Assembly: GCA_035573715.1 (NCBI GenBank)
Contig: DATLZZ010000002.1
Span: forward strand, 248,001 to 312,000
Direction: 5' to 3'
Length of the DNA: 64,000 bases
Origin: JACPRL01 sp035573715
GTDB taxonomy: Bacteria; Acidobacteriota; Terriglobia; Acidiferrales; 2-02-FULL-67-57
Position 1 is the first letter of the stretch, and each line of letters opens with the position of its first letter. The notes under the pieces were generated by a model. That model searched no databases. It worked only from the letters and a program-made list of their open reading frames with translations, and was not told where the DNA came from. The position numbers and the translations under genes are program-made. Shown piece after piece: positions 8,753-17,480 of this stretch.

Positions 8753-9244
8753 ATGGCGGACAAACACCCTGAATCCGAGGAAGTGCGCGTCGTAGATCGT
8801 CGCCGCTTTACCACTGAGGGCGAGCGTCGCGATGGGATAGAAGAGCCTCCCGCTCCGCCACCGGTGACCCCGCCGCCCGCGGCCGCGCCCGCTCCAGCCG
8901 CTTCCACGCCCGCCGAGAGCGCTCAATCCCGCGACGCCCGCCAGGCTTACGAGCGCCAGGCCGGCCGCCGCGCCAAGCTCGATTTCGAAACCCTCATCCG
9001 TTCTTTTGCCGGCACGGCGATGCTCCAGCTCGGCCTCATCGAAGATCCTGTTCAAGGCCGCTTCCCGCCTGACCTCGACGCCGCCCGCGAGACCATCGAC
9101 CTGCTCGGTCTGCTTCGGGAAAAAACCCGCGGCAACCTGACGCCGAGCGAGCAGGCGTTTCTGGAAGACGTGCTCTACCAGTTGCGGGTTTCCTACGTCG
9201 CTCTGACCAGCGGGCCCCGCTCCGGCGCTGCCAAGGGCCAGTAA
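8753..9244 (+). CDS. DUF1844 domain protein
   Basis: 163 residues. The first roughly 70 are charged and then Pro/Ala-rich (low complexity). The rest matches DUF1844: LDFETLIRSFAGTAMLQLGL, then a Pro-Asp segment, IDLLGLLREKT and FLEDVLYQLRVSYV. The function of the family is unknown. It is usually small, soluble and conserved in Acidobacteriota and delta-proteobacteria. The gene ends 6 nt before the PhnP-like gene, so the two are probably cotranscribed with ribF. Confidence 0.87.
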   Translation: MADKHPESEEVRVVDRRRFTTEGERRDGIEEPPAPPPVTPPPAAAPAPAASTPAESAQSRDARQAYERQAGRRAKLDFETLIRSFAGTAMLQLGLIEDPVQGRFPPDLDAARETIDLLGLLREKTRGNLTPSEQAFLEDVLYQLRVSYVALTSGPRSGAAKGQ

Positions 9245-9250
9245 GACTCC

Positions 9251-10021
9251 ATGGGCCATCTGCGGTTGACCTTTCTGGGCACCGGCACCTCGATGGGCGT
9301 ACCCACGCTGGGCTGCGAGTGCGCGGTCTGCACCTCCGACGATCCGCGCGACAACCGCACCCGTCCGTCGGTTCTGCTGGAGCACAACGGCCACTGCATT
9401 CTCATCGATACGTCGCCCGACTTGCGCCTGCAAGCCCTGCGCCACGGGTTGAAACGCATCGACGCCGTGCTCTATACCCACGCCCACGCCGATCACATCC
9501 TCGGGCTGGACGACCTGCGCCCGTTCAACCTCAAACAGGGTAAGGTGCCGCTGTTCGCCAGCCGCTTCACCGCCGGCATCCTCCGCCAGGCCTTTCCCTG
9601 GGTCTTCGGTCAGGCGACGCCGGATAGCACGCGCCCGGAGGTCGACCTGCGGGAAATCAACGGCCCTATCGAGCTGCACGGCCTGCGGGTAGACCCTGTG
9701 CCGGTCGAACACGGCCGGATGGAGTGTCTCGGGTTCCGCTTCGGCCGCGGCGCCTACGTCACGGACTTCAGCGTCATCCCGGAGGAGTCGAAAGATAAGC
9801 TCCGGGAGCTCGACGTGCTGATTCTCGACGCCTTGCGCGACCGCCCGCACCCGAATCACTCCACCGTGGAGCAGTCGCTCGCCCTGGTTGGGGATCTGCG
9901 CCCGCGCCGCGCCTACTTCACCCACATCGCGCATGACTTGGGCCACGCGGAAACCAGTCGGCGGCTCCCGGCTGGGGTCGAGCTGGCCCACGACGGCTTG
10001 AGCTTGGAGGTGGAGGTCTGA
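9251..10021 (+). CDS. PhnP-like metallo-beta-lactamase-fold hydrolase
   Basis: 256 residues of the MBL superfamily. The dinuclear site motif THAHADHILGLDD lies at about residues 75-87, with a later Asp in YVTDFS and a His in FTHIAHDLGH. The N terminus GTGTSMGVPTLGCECAVC, with its Cys cluster, is typical of the PhnP/YycJ-type phosphodiesterase group that uses an extra structural zinc. Likely activity is on cyclic phosphates or phosphodiesters, but the substrate is open. It sits between DUF1844 and ribF with very short spacers. Confidence 0.85.
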   Translation: MGHLRLTFLGTGTSMGVPTLGCECAVCTSDDPRDNRTRPSVLLEHNGHCILIDTSPDLRLQALRHGLKRIDAVLYTHAHADHILGLDDLRPFNLKQGKVPLFASRFTAGILRQAFPWVFGQATPDSTRPEVDLREINGPIELHGLRVDPVPVEHGRMECLGFRFGRGAYVTDFSVIPEESKDKLRELDVLILDALRDRPHPNHSTVEQSLALVGDLRPRRAYFTHIAHDLGHAETSRRLPAGVELAHDGLSLEVEV

Positions 10022-10025
10022 GCCG

Positions 10026-11000
10026 ATGAAGGTGCGCCGCTATCCGCCTGCCGCCGGCGACCTGCCGTCTCCGGTGCTGACCATCGGGAACTTCGATGGC
10101 GTGCATCTTGGCCATCAGCGCATCCTCCAGGCAGTCGTCGAGCGCGCCCGAGCGCTCGACGGCACCTCCATCGTTATGACCTTCGAGCCGCACCCGGCGC
10201 GCGTGCTGGCGCCCGAGCGCGCTCCCGCGCGGCTCACCACCGAGGAGCAAAAGCAGGCCCTGCTGCAAGCGGCGGGTGTGGACGTGGTGTTGGTGGTGAA
10301 CTTCACGCCCGAGTTCTCGCAGCTCTCGCCCCGCCAGTTTGTGGAGGAGATGATCCACCGCTGCCTCGGCGCACGCGTAGTTTGCATCGGGGCCAACTTC
10401 CGCTTCGGGCATGGCCAGGCGGGCGACGCCCGCTTCCTGGCGGGGCTGGGCGGGGAATTCGGTTTTGAAGTTCAGATTGTCGAACCCGTGGTTGTCGGCG
10501 CCGAAGTGTGCTCCAGCAGCCTGGTGCGTTCGCGGCTGCGCGAAGGCAACGTTCGCGCTGCCGCCGCGCTGCTGGGCCGGCCGTTTGTGCTCACCGGAAA
10601 GCTTCACGCCGGCGAAGGCCGTGGCCGCCAACTCGGTTTTCCAACGATGAATTTTTTCCCCGAGCAGGAGTGTCTGCCGGCCCACGGCGTTTACGTTACG
10701 GAGACTCAAGTGGGAGGAGAGAGCTGCCCGTCGGTAACCAATGTCGGCGTCCGGCCGACTTTTGACGGGGGCTCGCTGGTCGTGGAGTCGCACCTGCTCG
10801 TCGAGTTGCTGCCGAAGCCGAAGGGGGTGGAGCCGCGCCTCGAGGTTCGTTTCCTCGAGCGGCTCCGCGAGGAGCGCAAGTTCCCTTCCCTGCGTGCCCT
10901 GCAATCCCAGATTGCGCAGGATGTCGAGCGCGCCCGTCAGTTTTTTGCATCGAAGGCGACTTCCGGGAGGCCACTGGCGAAAGAAGGGCCGGCCGCCTGA
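10026..11000 (+). CDS. ribF: bifunctional riboflavin kinase/FMN adenylyltransferase
   Basis: 324 residues with both RibF halves. The N-terminal adenylyltransferase shows GNFDGVHLGHQ (HxGH nucleotide site, about residues 19-29), TFEPHP and IGANFRFGHG. The C-terminal riboflavin kinase shows GEGRGRQLGFPTMNF (about 198-212), TNVGVRPTF and VRFLERLREERKF. It converts riboflavin to FMN and then FAD in the cytoplasm. It starts 4 nt after the PhnP-like gene and is the last gene of the plus-strand trio. Confidence 0.95.
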   Translation: MKVRRYPPAAGDLPSPVLTIGNFDGVHLGHQRILQAVVERARALDGTSIVMTFEPHPARVLAPERAPARLTTEEQKQALLQAAGVDVVLVVNFTPEFSQLSPRQFVEEMIHRCLGARVVCIGANFRFGHGQAGDARFLAGLGGEFGFEVQIVEPVVVGAEVCSSSLVRSRLREGNVRAAAALLGRPFVLTGKLHAGEGRGRQLGFPTMNFFPEQECLPAHGVYVTETQVGGESCPSVTNVGVRPTFDGGSLVVESHLLVELLPKPKGVEPRLEVRFLERLREERKFPSLRALQSQIAQDVERARQFFASKATSGRPLAKEGPAA

Positions 11001-11021
11001 CGACAGGCGGGCGCCGGAGCG

Positions 11022-13421
11022 CTACTCTTCGATGGGTTCTTTCTCCGCCAGTTCGGGATACATCTTGGCGAATTGCTCCGGGTAGAGGCGCCGGGCGCAG
11101 TCGGGGCAGATGCCGTGGCTGAACTCCGCCTCCGAGTGGGCGCTCAAGTAGGTTTCAATCCGGTTCCAGTAGCCCTGGTCATCGCGCACGTTCTTGCACG
11201 AGGCGCAGATGGGCAGCAGGCCGCGCAGCGTCTTCACGTTGGCCAGGGCTTCCTGAAGCTCCTTCACCAGCCGCTCCCGCTCGGCCTCATGGCGTCGCCG
11301 CTCGGTGATGTCCTGGTAGATGGCATAAGCGCCCCGCATCTCCCCCTTCACCATCAGCGGCACACCGAAAATCTCCACCTCCACCCGTGACCCGTCCCGC
11401 CGCCGCCGCTGTCCCGTGGTGTGGATCAGTTCCCCGCTCTTCGAGCGTTTGGTGATGTCGGCTGCCTCCTCCATGGTTTCGGGTGCAGCCACCAGCGAGT
11501 CCAACTCGACCCCGATTACTTCCTCCTCGCGGTACTGGAACACGCGCTCGAACGCCGGATTACACAGTGTTACGCGATTCTCGGCATCCAGCACTACTAC
11601 CGCCAGAGGGCTGTTCTCGATCAGCGCGTGCAGGAACGCCGTCCGCTGCGCCAGCTCCGCCTCCCAGCGCTTGCGGTCGCTCAGGTCCCGAATCACCGTT
11701 GCGAGGTACGGCTCCTGCCCGGGGGCCGTCGGAGGGGCGATGACGACTTGGGAGACGGGGACCTCTTTGCCGTCGCGGCGGAGCACCGCCGACTCGCCGC
11801 TCCAGGCTCCCTTCTGCAAGGCCGCCGGAAGCACTTCTTCAAGAAAGAACTTCCGTGCTGATGGCGGAACAAACTGCTCGATCGGTTGCCCGACGATGTT
11901 CAAGTCCTCGGGCAGGGCCAGCAGCTTGCGCCCCGCAGCGTTGATGTAGGTAGCTCGTCCGTCGACTGTGCTCAACCCCACCATGTCGGTGGTGGCTTCC
12001 AGGATAGTCGCCAGGCGGTTGCGCGTCTCTTCGGCCCGGCGCTGCTCGGTGATGTCCTCGTAGAATCCGAAGCCGCCGACCGGCTTGCCCTCCACTACCA
12101 GCGGTACTCCGTGCAGCAGCACGTCCACCAGGGTGCCGTCGCGCCGGCGCCTTTGGGTGGTCAATCGGAACGACTCGCCTAGCACCACCCGGCGCGTCAG
12201 TTCGGCGGCTTCCGCGCCTCGCTCAGCCGGGGAGATGCAGGTGTCCAATGGCTTCCCGGACAGTTCCTCCTGTGTGAAACCAAAGAGGCGCTCGAAGGCC
12301 GGGTTGCAGAAGCGCACATTCCCCTCGGTGTCGTGCGCCACAATCCCCAGCGGGCTGCCTTGAATCAGCCCGTTCAAGTAAGCGGTGCGCCGCGCCAGCT
12401 CCTTCTCTGCCTTCTTGCGCTCGGTGATGTCTCGCCCTTCCGCCAGCAGTTGCACCACCCGGCCGTCGCGGTCGGTGAGGGGCTTGAGGGAAAAATCCAG
12501 CGCCATCCTCCGGTCACCGAAGCCCCGCGCCTCCAGCTCCCGCCGCACCAGGTTTCCGGCTGCCGCTTCCGCCACCGCCTTCTGCACCTCCGACTGCTGC
12601 GCCGGCAGCCCATCCCACCAGCGCAGTTGCCACAGGAGACGCCCTTTCACTGCTGCCGGCACTACTCCGACCGCGTCCAGTGCTGCTTGGTTGGCTTCCA
12701 GCAAGCGTCCGTTGGGACCCAGCAGCCACAAGAACTGGAACGTCTGGTTGAACACCGCCCGGAACTGCTTCTCGCTTTCCTCCAGGCGCTCGACCAGCGG
12801 CTCGCTGACTCGCAGGAACAGGATCGCGCCCAGCACCACCGCTCCCAGCACCAACAGACCCACCATGCTGGCCCTGGGCAGGAGGGCCGCGCGGATTTCT
12901 CCGAGGTCGATCTTGGAGACCACGACCCAGTTGAGGCCTTGAACAGGCTCATAGGCGGCAACTACTGTGTGACCACGATAGTCGGGCCCGATGAGTGTTC
13001 CCGACTCGCCCTTCAAGCCTCGCCGCGCCGACTCCGCCAGCGGCCCTTCAAGGGGAACTGAAGGCAGTTTGAATTCCGTCGGGCCCCGGCGGGCCAGCAG
13101 GAAGACAATCTGGTCCCCTTCCTGGCGCGCCACCAAAAACTCTCCAGTCGCGGACTCGTGCAACTGCTCGAGGTTGGCGGCGTCAACGACTCTAAGGATC
13201 CTGTCTGGCTCATGGGTTGGCGTCAGCGAGCGGATCAGGGCCGCCTGGCTGCGGGCAATCCCCTGCATCCGGATCCGGTTCTCTTCCACGTCGGTCTTGT
13301 AGCTCCAGTAAAGCGCTACTCCGACCGCTGTGAAGGACACAGTGGCCATTACCGCGATCAGGACGAACAGGCGCCTGCCGGAGCTACGAGCGGACCAAGA
13401 GCCTCGCTGGAAAAAACTCAC
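11022..13421 (-). CDS. membrane-bound multi-PAS sensor protein without a kinase domain
   Basis: 799 residues. One membrane helix lies at about 17-40. An extracytoplasmic sensor region of about 140 residues follows (cache-like, LNWVVVSKIDLGE near its end), then a second helix at about 185-207. Four PAS/PAC units follow, each closing with a PAC motif (GRDITERKKAE, YEDITEQRRAE, IRDLSDRKRWE, YQDITERRRHE). The protein then ends in a coiled coil and a short tail LLPICASCKNVRDDQGYW with a second CPDC pair. I see no H-box, HATPase, GGDEF or EAL domain. The Cys-containing tail is common in PAS proteins and may bind metal. The output is unknown. It lies 116 nt downstream of the TonB receptor gene. Confidence 0.85.
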   Translation of the reverse strand: MSFFQRGSWSARSSGRRLFVLIAVMATVSFTAVGVALYWSYKTDVEENRIRMQGIARSQAALIRSLTPTHEPDRILRVVDAANLEQLHESATGEFLVARQEGDQIVFLLARRGPTEFKLPSVPLEGPLAESARRGLKGESGTLIGPDYRGHTVVAAYEPVQGLNWVVVSKIDLGEIRAALLPRASMVGLLVLGAVVLGAILFLRVSEPLVERLEESEKQFRAVFNQTFQFLWLLGPNGRLLEANQAALDAVGVVPAAVKGRLLWQLRWWDGLPAQQSEVQKAVAEAAAGNLVRRELEARGFGDRRMALDFSLKPLTDRDGRVVQLLAEGRDITERKKAEKELARRTAYLNGLIQGSPLGIVAHDTEGNVRFCNPAFERLFGFTQEELSGKPLDTCISPAERGAEAAELTRRVVLGESFRLTTQRRRRDGTLVDVLLHGVPLVVEGKPVGGFGFYEDITEQRRAEETRNRLATILEATTDMVGLSTVDGRATYINAAGRKLLALPEDLNIVGQPIEQFVPPSARKFFLEEVLPAALQKGAWSGESAVLRRDGKEVPVSQVVIAPPTAPGQEPYLATVIRDLSDRKRWEAELAQRTAFLHALIENSPLAVVVLDAENRVTLCNPAFERVFQYREEEVIGVELDSLVAAPETMEEAADITKRSKSGELIHTTGQRRRRDGSRVEVEIFGVPLMVKGEMRGAYAIYQDITERRRHEAERERLVKELQEALANVKTLRGLLPICASCKNVRDDQGYWNRIETYLSAHSEAEFSHGICPDCARRLYPEQFAKMYPELAEKEPIEE

Positions 13422-13537
13422 GACCTAATACCTCGCCCTGTTGAGGAAGACCTCTCTCGGCGGGCAGCTCGCTTCTGCGGGTACGAATAGTAGCAAAGGG
13501 ACAGAACAAAAGGGAATAGTACTTTAGTGGCCTGCCT

Positions 13538-15991
13538 TCAGCAGCAGTCGAACCTCACGCCCGCCTGAAACAGACGCGGGTAGCCGGGAAGAATCCCGCG
13601 AGTGCGGTCGACAATATAGAGCCGATCGAAAAGGTTCTTCACGGTGAAGAAGAAGGTCGAGTGCAATTCTTCGCGGCGGTAGTTGAAGGCCAGGTTCCAC
13701 ACTGCGTAGCCGGGGATGAGCCCGCGCTGGCCGTCCGGTGTGGGCACCACCGTGTTCAAATCGTCGCCGAACTGCCGGCTCGTGACCACTGTCTCCAGCA
13801 GCGCGTCGATCCCCATCGGGTGAGAGTAGCCCACGATGGCATCCAGCACATGCTCCGGCGCGTACGGCAGCCGGTTCCCACTCACGCTCACGGTGGAGAA
13901 ACCGGGCACACTGCTGAAACGCACGCCGCGGAATTCCGCCCGCGGCAGATAGGTGTAAGCCACTTGCGTGTAGAGGTTATGCTTCGACCCGCGCAATATG
14001 CCCGTGTCGACCCGCGTGCTCACCTCGAATCCCTGGTGCAGTGTCTCGCCCCCGTTGGTCAATGTTGCCCCCACGCCCCCGGCGACGCTGGCGGGCACAA
14101 TCTGGTTCTCGTAGTCCATCCGGAAGAAAGTGGCGGAGGCGCGGAGGCCATTGGCGGGCGTCAGCCGCACGCCCGCTTCATAGTCCCAGCTCAGTTCGGG
14201 ATCCAGCTCCACCACGGCGCCAGTGCTGTTGCTGATGATGTCTTCGGTACGCGCCGGCGCAAATCCGCGGTGGACGCCGGCAAACACGCTCAGCCGCTCG
14301 CTGGGATTGTAGGCCACGCCGATGCCGGGAATGAGTTGTGTGTCGCTGGTGCGCCCGCTCACGCCCTGCCCGCCGTTCGCCAGCCTGTTGGTGCGCTCGT
14401 ATTCGATGTGCTCCACCCGCAGCCCCGGCGTCACCGCCCATTTCCCCAGCAGAAAGCGGTTCTGCACAAAGGCGGAGTAGGCTGCGTTCTTGCGCTCGTT
14501 ATCCTCCACAAACACTCCGGTCCGTGCCGTGGGCGTCGCCCCGTTCCGCTGCCGGCGGTTCTGGCGTTCGTAGTGCAGCCGGAAGCCGAAATCGGTTTCG
14601 TTGCGAACCTGGCCGAACGAAGTCAGCGCCCGGAAGCGCGGCTCCACGCCCCAGTGGTAGTAGTCCCGCAGCCGCCCTTCGTTCCCGCAGGTGGTGTTGA
14701 GGTTGGCCATCCCGCCGCAAGCCGGGTCGGCGGCGTCGTTGGGCCGCTGCCCCGAGTTGCTCGATTGCCGCCACCAGTCGCGGTAGAACAGTGCTCCGTA
14801 GAGGTTCGTGGTCATCAGCAGGTTCGGGCTGAGGACATAAGCGTGAGTGACGGAAACTCCGTACCGGTCGCCATAGAAGAAGTCGTTCTTGAAGGGATTC
14901 TGCCGGGGGTTGGCGGCGAATTCATCCTCGCGCAGGCCGGAGTAGGTGACGTTGGACTTCTCGTTGTAGTAGCTGCCGCGAAGTGTCAGCGCGTGCCGCG
15001 AGCCCAGCGCGCTCACCACTTTGAAGTTCACGTCGTTGATGCCCGAGTGTACGTTCTCCCGCGCCCCGTCGCCCTGCTTGCGCAGGAATCCCAGCAGCAC
15101 GCCCGTTCCCTTCCACGTCCAGCCGTAGTCAGCGTGCAGGTCCAGGTACTCGCGGTTCCCGCCGGTCAACGTTACCCCGCCGCTCGGCTTCGCCGGCGGA
15201 TTCGGCGTGAGGTAGTTCACCACGCCCGCCACCGTCACTGGTCCGTAGAGAATCTGCCCCGAACCCTTAAGCACCTCAATGGCTTCGAAGCGGTCAATCG
15301 GCGGATGGTAGTAGGAGGCGTTGTCCCCATAGGGCGCGTAGGCCAGCGGGATGCCGTCCTCGAGCAGCAGCACCTTGGTCGAGCGCGTCGGACTGGTGCC
15401 GCGAATCGAAATGTGCGGCCGGGCCCCGAACCCCTCGTCGTCGCGCACATAGACGCCCGAAACCTTCCGCAACGCTTCGGTGAAGTTCACCGGATGGCTG
15501 TTCTTCAGTGTCTCTTTGTCCACGACTTCCACCGACCCCGGAATCTGCTTGATGTGCTCCGGGTCGTGGGCGATGCGCGGCGCCGAAACGACGACTTCCT
15601 GCGGCAACGGCTGCACCTCCAGCGCCACATCCACTTCGTGGACGGTACCCGCGCTGAGAACAACGTGTCGCTGTCGAGCCGCAAAACCCGGCGCCCAGGC
15701 CGTGAGCTCATACTCGCCTTCGATCAGTCCTTCGACCCCGAATCTTCCTTCAGAATCCGTGGTGACCGAGAGCTCCAGCGCCGTCCCCGCCCGCCGCAGG
15801 TGGACTGTTGCGCCCCCGACCACTGCCGCGGAGGGATCCAGCACACGCCCGCGGATGGCGGAACGTTTCTCTTCCCCCGTTTCCTCTGCCACCATCGGCG
15901 CGGCCGCGCCCAGCAGTATCAATGAAACAAAAAGAGAGCAGAGAACTGCGAACCCGAAGGAGGAATCGAAGCGGTGCGCCTGGCGGCTCAC
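13538..15991 (-). CDS. TonB-dependent receptor with carboxypeptidase-like N-terminal domain (FecA/CirA type)
   Basis: 817 residues from the GTG at 15991, chosen because it overlaps the upstream TGA (GTGA) and opens a good signal peptide. A longer frame reaching 16216 only translates the cytochrome gene backwards in frame. Order: signal peptide (about 1-36), CarboxypepD_reg-like domain (IRGRVLDPSAAVVGGATVHL), plug (IPGSVEVVDKETL, FTEALRKVSGVYVRDDEGFG, ISIRGTSPTRSTKVLLLEDG), then a 22-strand type barrel. The C terminus is GVRFDCC, an unusual Cys-Cys end where an aromatic residue is normal. It imports metal chelates or other scarce ligands across the outer membrane using TonB. It is the last gene of the Fur cassette. 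Confidence 0.9.
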   Translation of the reverse strand: MSRQAHRFDSSFGFAVLCSLFVSLILLGAAAPMVAEETGEEKRSAIRGRVLDPSAAVVGGATVHLRRAGTALELSVTTDSEGRFGVEGLIEGEYELTAWAPGFAARQRHVVLSAGTVHEVDVALEVQPLPQEVVVSAPRIAHDPEHIKQIPGSVEVVDKETLKNSHPVNFTEALRKVSGVYVRDDEGFGARPHISIRGTSPTRSTKVLLLEDGIPLAYAPYGDNASYYHPPIDRFEAIEVLKGSGQILYGPVTVAGVVNYLTPNPPAKPSGGVTLTGGNREYLDLHADYGWTWKGTGVLLGFLRKQGDGARENVHSGINDVNFKVVSALGSRHALTLRGSYYNEKSNVTYSGLREDEFAANPRQNPFKNDFFYGDRYGVSVTHAYVLSPNLLMTTNLYGALFYRDWWRQSSNSGQRPNDAADPACGGMANLNTTCGNEGRLRDYYHWGVEPRFRALTSFGQVRNETDFGFRLHYERQNRRQRNGATPTARTGVFVEDNERKNAAYSAFVQNRFLLGKWAVTPGLRVEHIEYERTNRLANGGQGVSGRTSDTQLIPGIGVAYNPSERLSVFAGVHRGFAPARTEDIISNSTGAVVELDPELSWDYEAGVRLTPANGLRASATFFRMDYENQIVPASVAGGVGATLTNGGETLHQGFEVSTRVDTGILRGSKHNLYTQVAYTYLPRAEFRGVRFSSVPGFSTVSVSGNRLPYAPEHVLDAIVGYSHPMGIDALLETVVTSRQFGDDLNTVVPTPDGQRGLIPGYAVWNLAFNYRREELHSTFFFTVKNLFDRLYIVDRTRGILPGYPRLFQAGVRFDCC

Positions 15992-16419
15992 GGGCTTGTT
16001 TTCGCAGACTCTTCTGGCGTCATCGTTTGCAGATAGGTGACGATCTGCCAGAGGCGCTGGTCGGGGAGGCGCGACCACGCCGGCATCCCCTCTTTCAAGG
16101 CGCCGTTCTTTACAAACCAGAACAGCACGCCCGGCGGCGCGTTGTGCACGGAGGCCTTCGCCAGTCGAGGAGCTCTTTCGCTCCCCTGCCCGCTCTGGCC
16201 GTGGCACTCCGCGCAATGCCGCTCGAAAAGCTTCCTTCCTGCGCGCGCCGCATTGTCTTGTCCCGCGTAGGGGTTAATCCAAGTCGCCGCCACCGCCGGC
16301 GCCCTGGCCAGGGCGGGATCAAGCGAGGGCGGCTGCGAATTATCACTTTGCCCTGCGGACAAGCCGCAGAGAATCGCCAGCGTAGCTAGAAGCGTGCAAG
16401 TGGGGGACGTGCGGCGCAT
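15988..16419 (-). CDS. periplasmic mono-haem c-type cytochrome
   Basis: 143 residues from the ATG at 16419, 5 nt after the outer-membrane protein gene ends. The signal peptide covers about 1-23 (MRRTSPTCTLLATLAILCG). The haem site CAECH is at residues 69-73 and a likely axial Met is in LKEGMPAW (112), so this is a class I cytochrome c domain. Its 3' end overlaps the TonB receptor start by 4 nt. In this context it may pass electrons to or from the metal taken up by the receptor, for example in ferric or cupric reduction. That role is inference. Confidence 0.88.
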   Translation of the reverse strand: MRRTSPTCTLLATLAILCGLSAGQSDNSQPPSLDPALARAPAVAATWINPYAGQDNAARAGRKLFERHCAECHGQSGQGSERAPRLAKASVHNAPPGVLFWFVKNGALKEGMPAWSRLPDQRLWQIVTYLQTMTPEESAKTSP

Positions 16420-16424
16420 GGGGG

Positions 16425-17342
16425 TTACCGGAACATCCGTGCGAGCCGGGGGCCGAACCCCGCGATCTCGTAGGACACGCCGAAACGGATGAGGGCGCGG
16501 TGGCTCTCGGAGGTCAACCCAAAGCCCGGAGAGAAGCGCAGCGTCACCCCGCTGGGCAAATCCCAGGCAACCACCGGGGCCAGATAGTGGGAGGTTTCCG
16601 ACAGCGTGAAATGGTGCCAGTCGCCCAATCCGCCGTAGAGCTCCAACCCAAGCCGGAAGTTCTCTGCGCACAGCGTGCAGTCCTCCGCCGAAGCGGCCAG
16701 CGTCAACGGCCGCGCCACCGCCACCGCGTAGCCAAACTCCCACGCCTCGCCCGCCAGGTTCTTGGCGGCGATGAAGTTCTCGGAGAGGTTCCAGCCCTTG
16801 AAGTTGCTGGAAAGAATCAGCTTCAGTTCAATTTCCCGCTCGCGCTCGTGGCGCGCCTCGTCATTGGGCTCAAGGTCGCGACCGGAATCGAAGCCGACCA
16901 CGTCTTTGATGGTCTTGTCGGCTTCGTTGACGTCCTCGTATTCTAAGTAGAGCACCGGGTTGATCCAGTGCTCGCGCAGCAGTGGCCGGAAGCGGTTCTC
17001 CCAGCGGTAGCCGGTGAAGAGCGTGCTCTCATTCCACGTCGTCTGCCCGTCCAAGTAGAACTCGGAGGTCCACCAGCCGGTGGCGCCGTACTCGAACTCC
17101 ATCCAGGCGCCCAGGAACTTGTTGCCGTCCTTAGGGACGCCCAGGGCGGGGTTGAAGGAGAGCTCCAGCGCGCCGGGTTCTTCCATGTGGTGGTCGTAGG
17201 CAACGAAGTAGGCCCGCCCCTGCGCGCGAGCTGGAGCGGCCAGGCCGCAGGGCAGGAACGCACAGGCAAGAAAAACTACCCGCAGTGCTATCCGCCTCAG
17301 CGGAGCCAGGGCGTGCGAGACATTGTTGCAACTGAGTTGCAT
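16425..17342 (-). CDS. outer-membrane beta-barrel-like protein of the Fur cassette
   Basis: 305 residues from the ATG at 17342. An in-frame ATG at 17396 would lie upstream of the promoter -10 and is rejected. It has a signal peptide ending in LAAPARAQ, then alternating aromatic/polar strands (WMEFEYGATGWWTSEFYLDG, ALIRFGVSYEIAG) that look like a small barrel. One CxxC lies in AEDCTLCAENF. I do not recognise the family. It leads the three-gene unit with cytochrome c and the TonB receptor. Its promoter and start codon are covered by TGCAA-N5-TTGCA operators, so it is very likely Fur-controlled. Confidence 0.75.
   Translation of the reverse strand: MQLSCNNVSHALAPLRRIALRVVFLACAFLPCGLAAPARAQGRAYFVAYDHHMEEPGALELSFNPALGVPKDGNKFLGAWMEFEYGATGWWTSEFYLDGQTTWNESTLFTGYRWENRFRPLLREHWINPVLYLEYEDVNEADKTIKDVVGFDSGRDLEPNDEARHEREREIELKLILSSNFKGWNLSENFIAAKNLAGEAWEFGYAVAVARPLTLAASAEDCTLCAENFRLGLELYGGLGDWHHFTLSETSHYLAPVVAWDLPSGVTLRFSPGFGLTSESHRALIRFGVSYEIAGFGPRLARMFR
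17327..17341 (-). promoter_or_regulatory. Fur-family operator, site B
   Basis: Palindrome TGCAA-ctgag-TTGCA directly abutting the start codon of the outer-membrane protein gene and lying just downstream of the predicted transcription start. The same arms and spacer length occur upstream of this promoter and at the fur promoter. Confidence 0.7.
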
Positions 17343-17355
17343 ATAAGTCACCGCC

Positions 17356-17384
17356 AGTTTAGTGATGGGCTGGAGGCCTGTCAA
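17356..17384 (-). promoter_or_regulatory. sigma70-type promoter of the OMP-cytochrome-TonB operon
   Basis: On the minus strand, -35 TTGACA (17379-17384), a 17-nt spacer and -10 TAAACT (17356-17361). The predicted start point is near 17349, giving a leader of only a few bases before the ATG at 17342. Operators flank it on both sides. Confidence 0.75.
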
Positions 17385-17404
17385 CGCTGGGGGCAAAGAT
17401 TCTG

Positions 17405-17431
17405 TTGCAATGGTGTTGCAACCACTTGCAA
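17405..17431 (-). promoter_or_regulatory. Fur-family operator, sites C and D (overlapping)
   Basis: Three TTGCAA half-sites at 17405-17410, 17416-17421 and 17426-17431. They form TGCAA-tggtg-TTGCA and TGCAA-ccac-TTGCA sharing the middle half-site. They lie about 20-45 bases upstream of the -35 box, where a second regulator dimer could help close the promoter. Confidence 0.65.
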
Positions 17432-17480
17432 CGGCGGCACTCCCTCTCCGGGAATGTAGACGGGGTTGGAAGAAGGATTG

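Noticed and set aside
15992..16216. 75-residue N-terminal extension of the TonB receptor
   Set aside because: It lies inside the cytochrome c gene in another frame. The GTG at 15991 overlaps that gene's stop and begins a proper signal peptide.
16420..16743. N-terminal extension of the cytochrome c frame
   Set aside because: Covers the outer-membrane protein gene. The ATG at 16419 starts a clear signal peptide.
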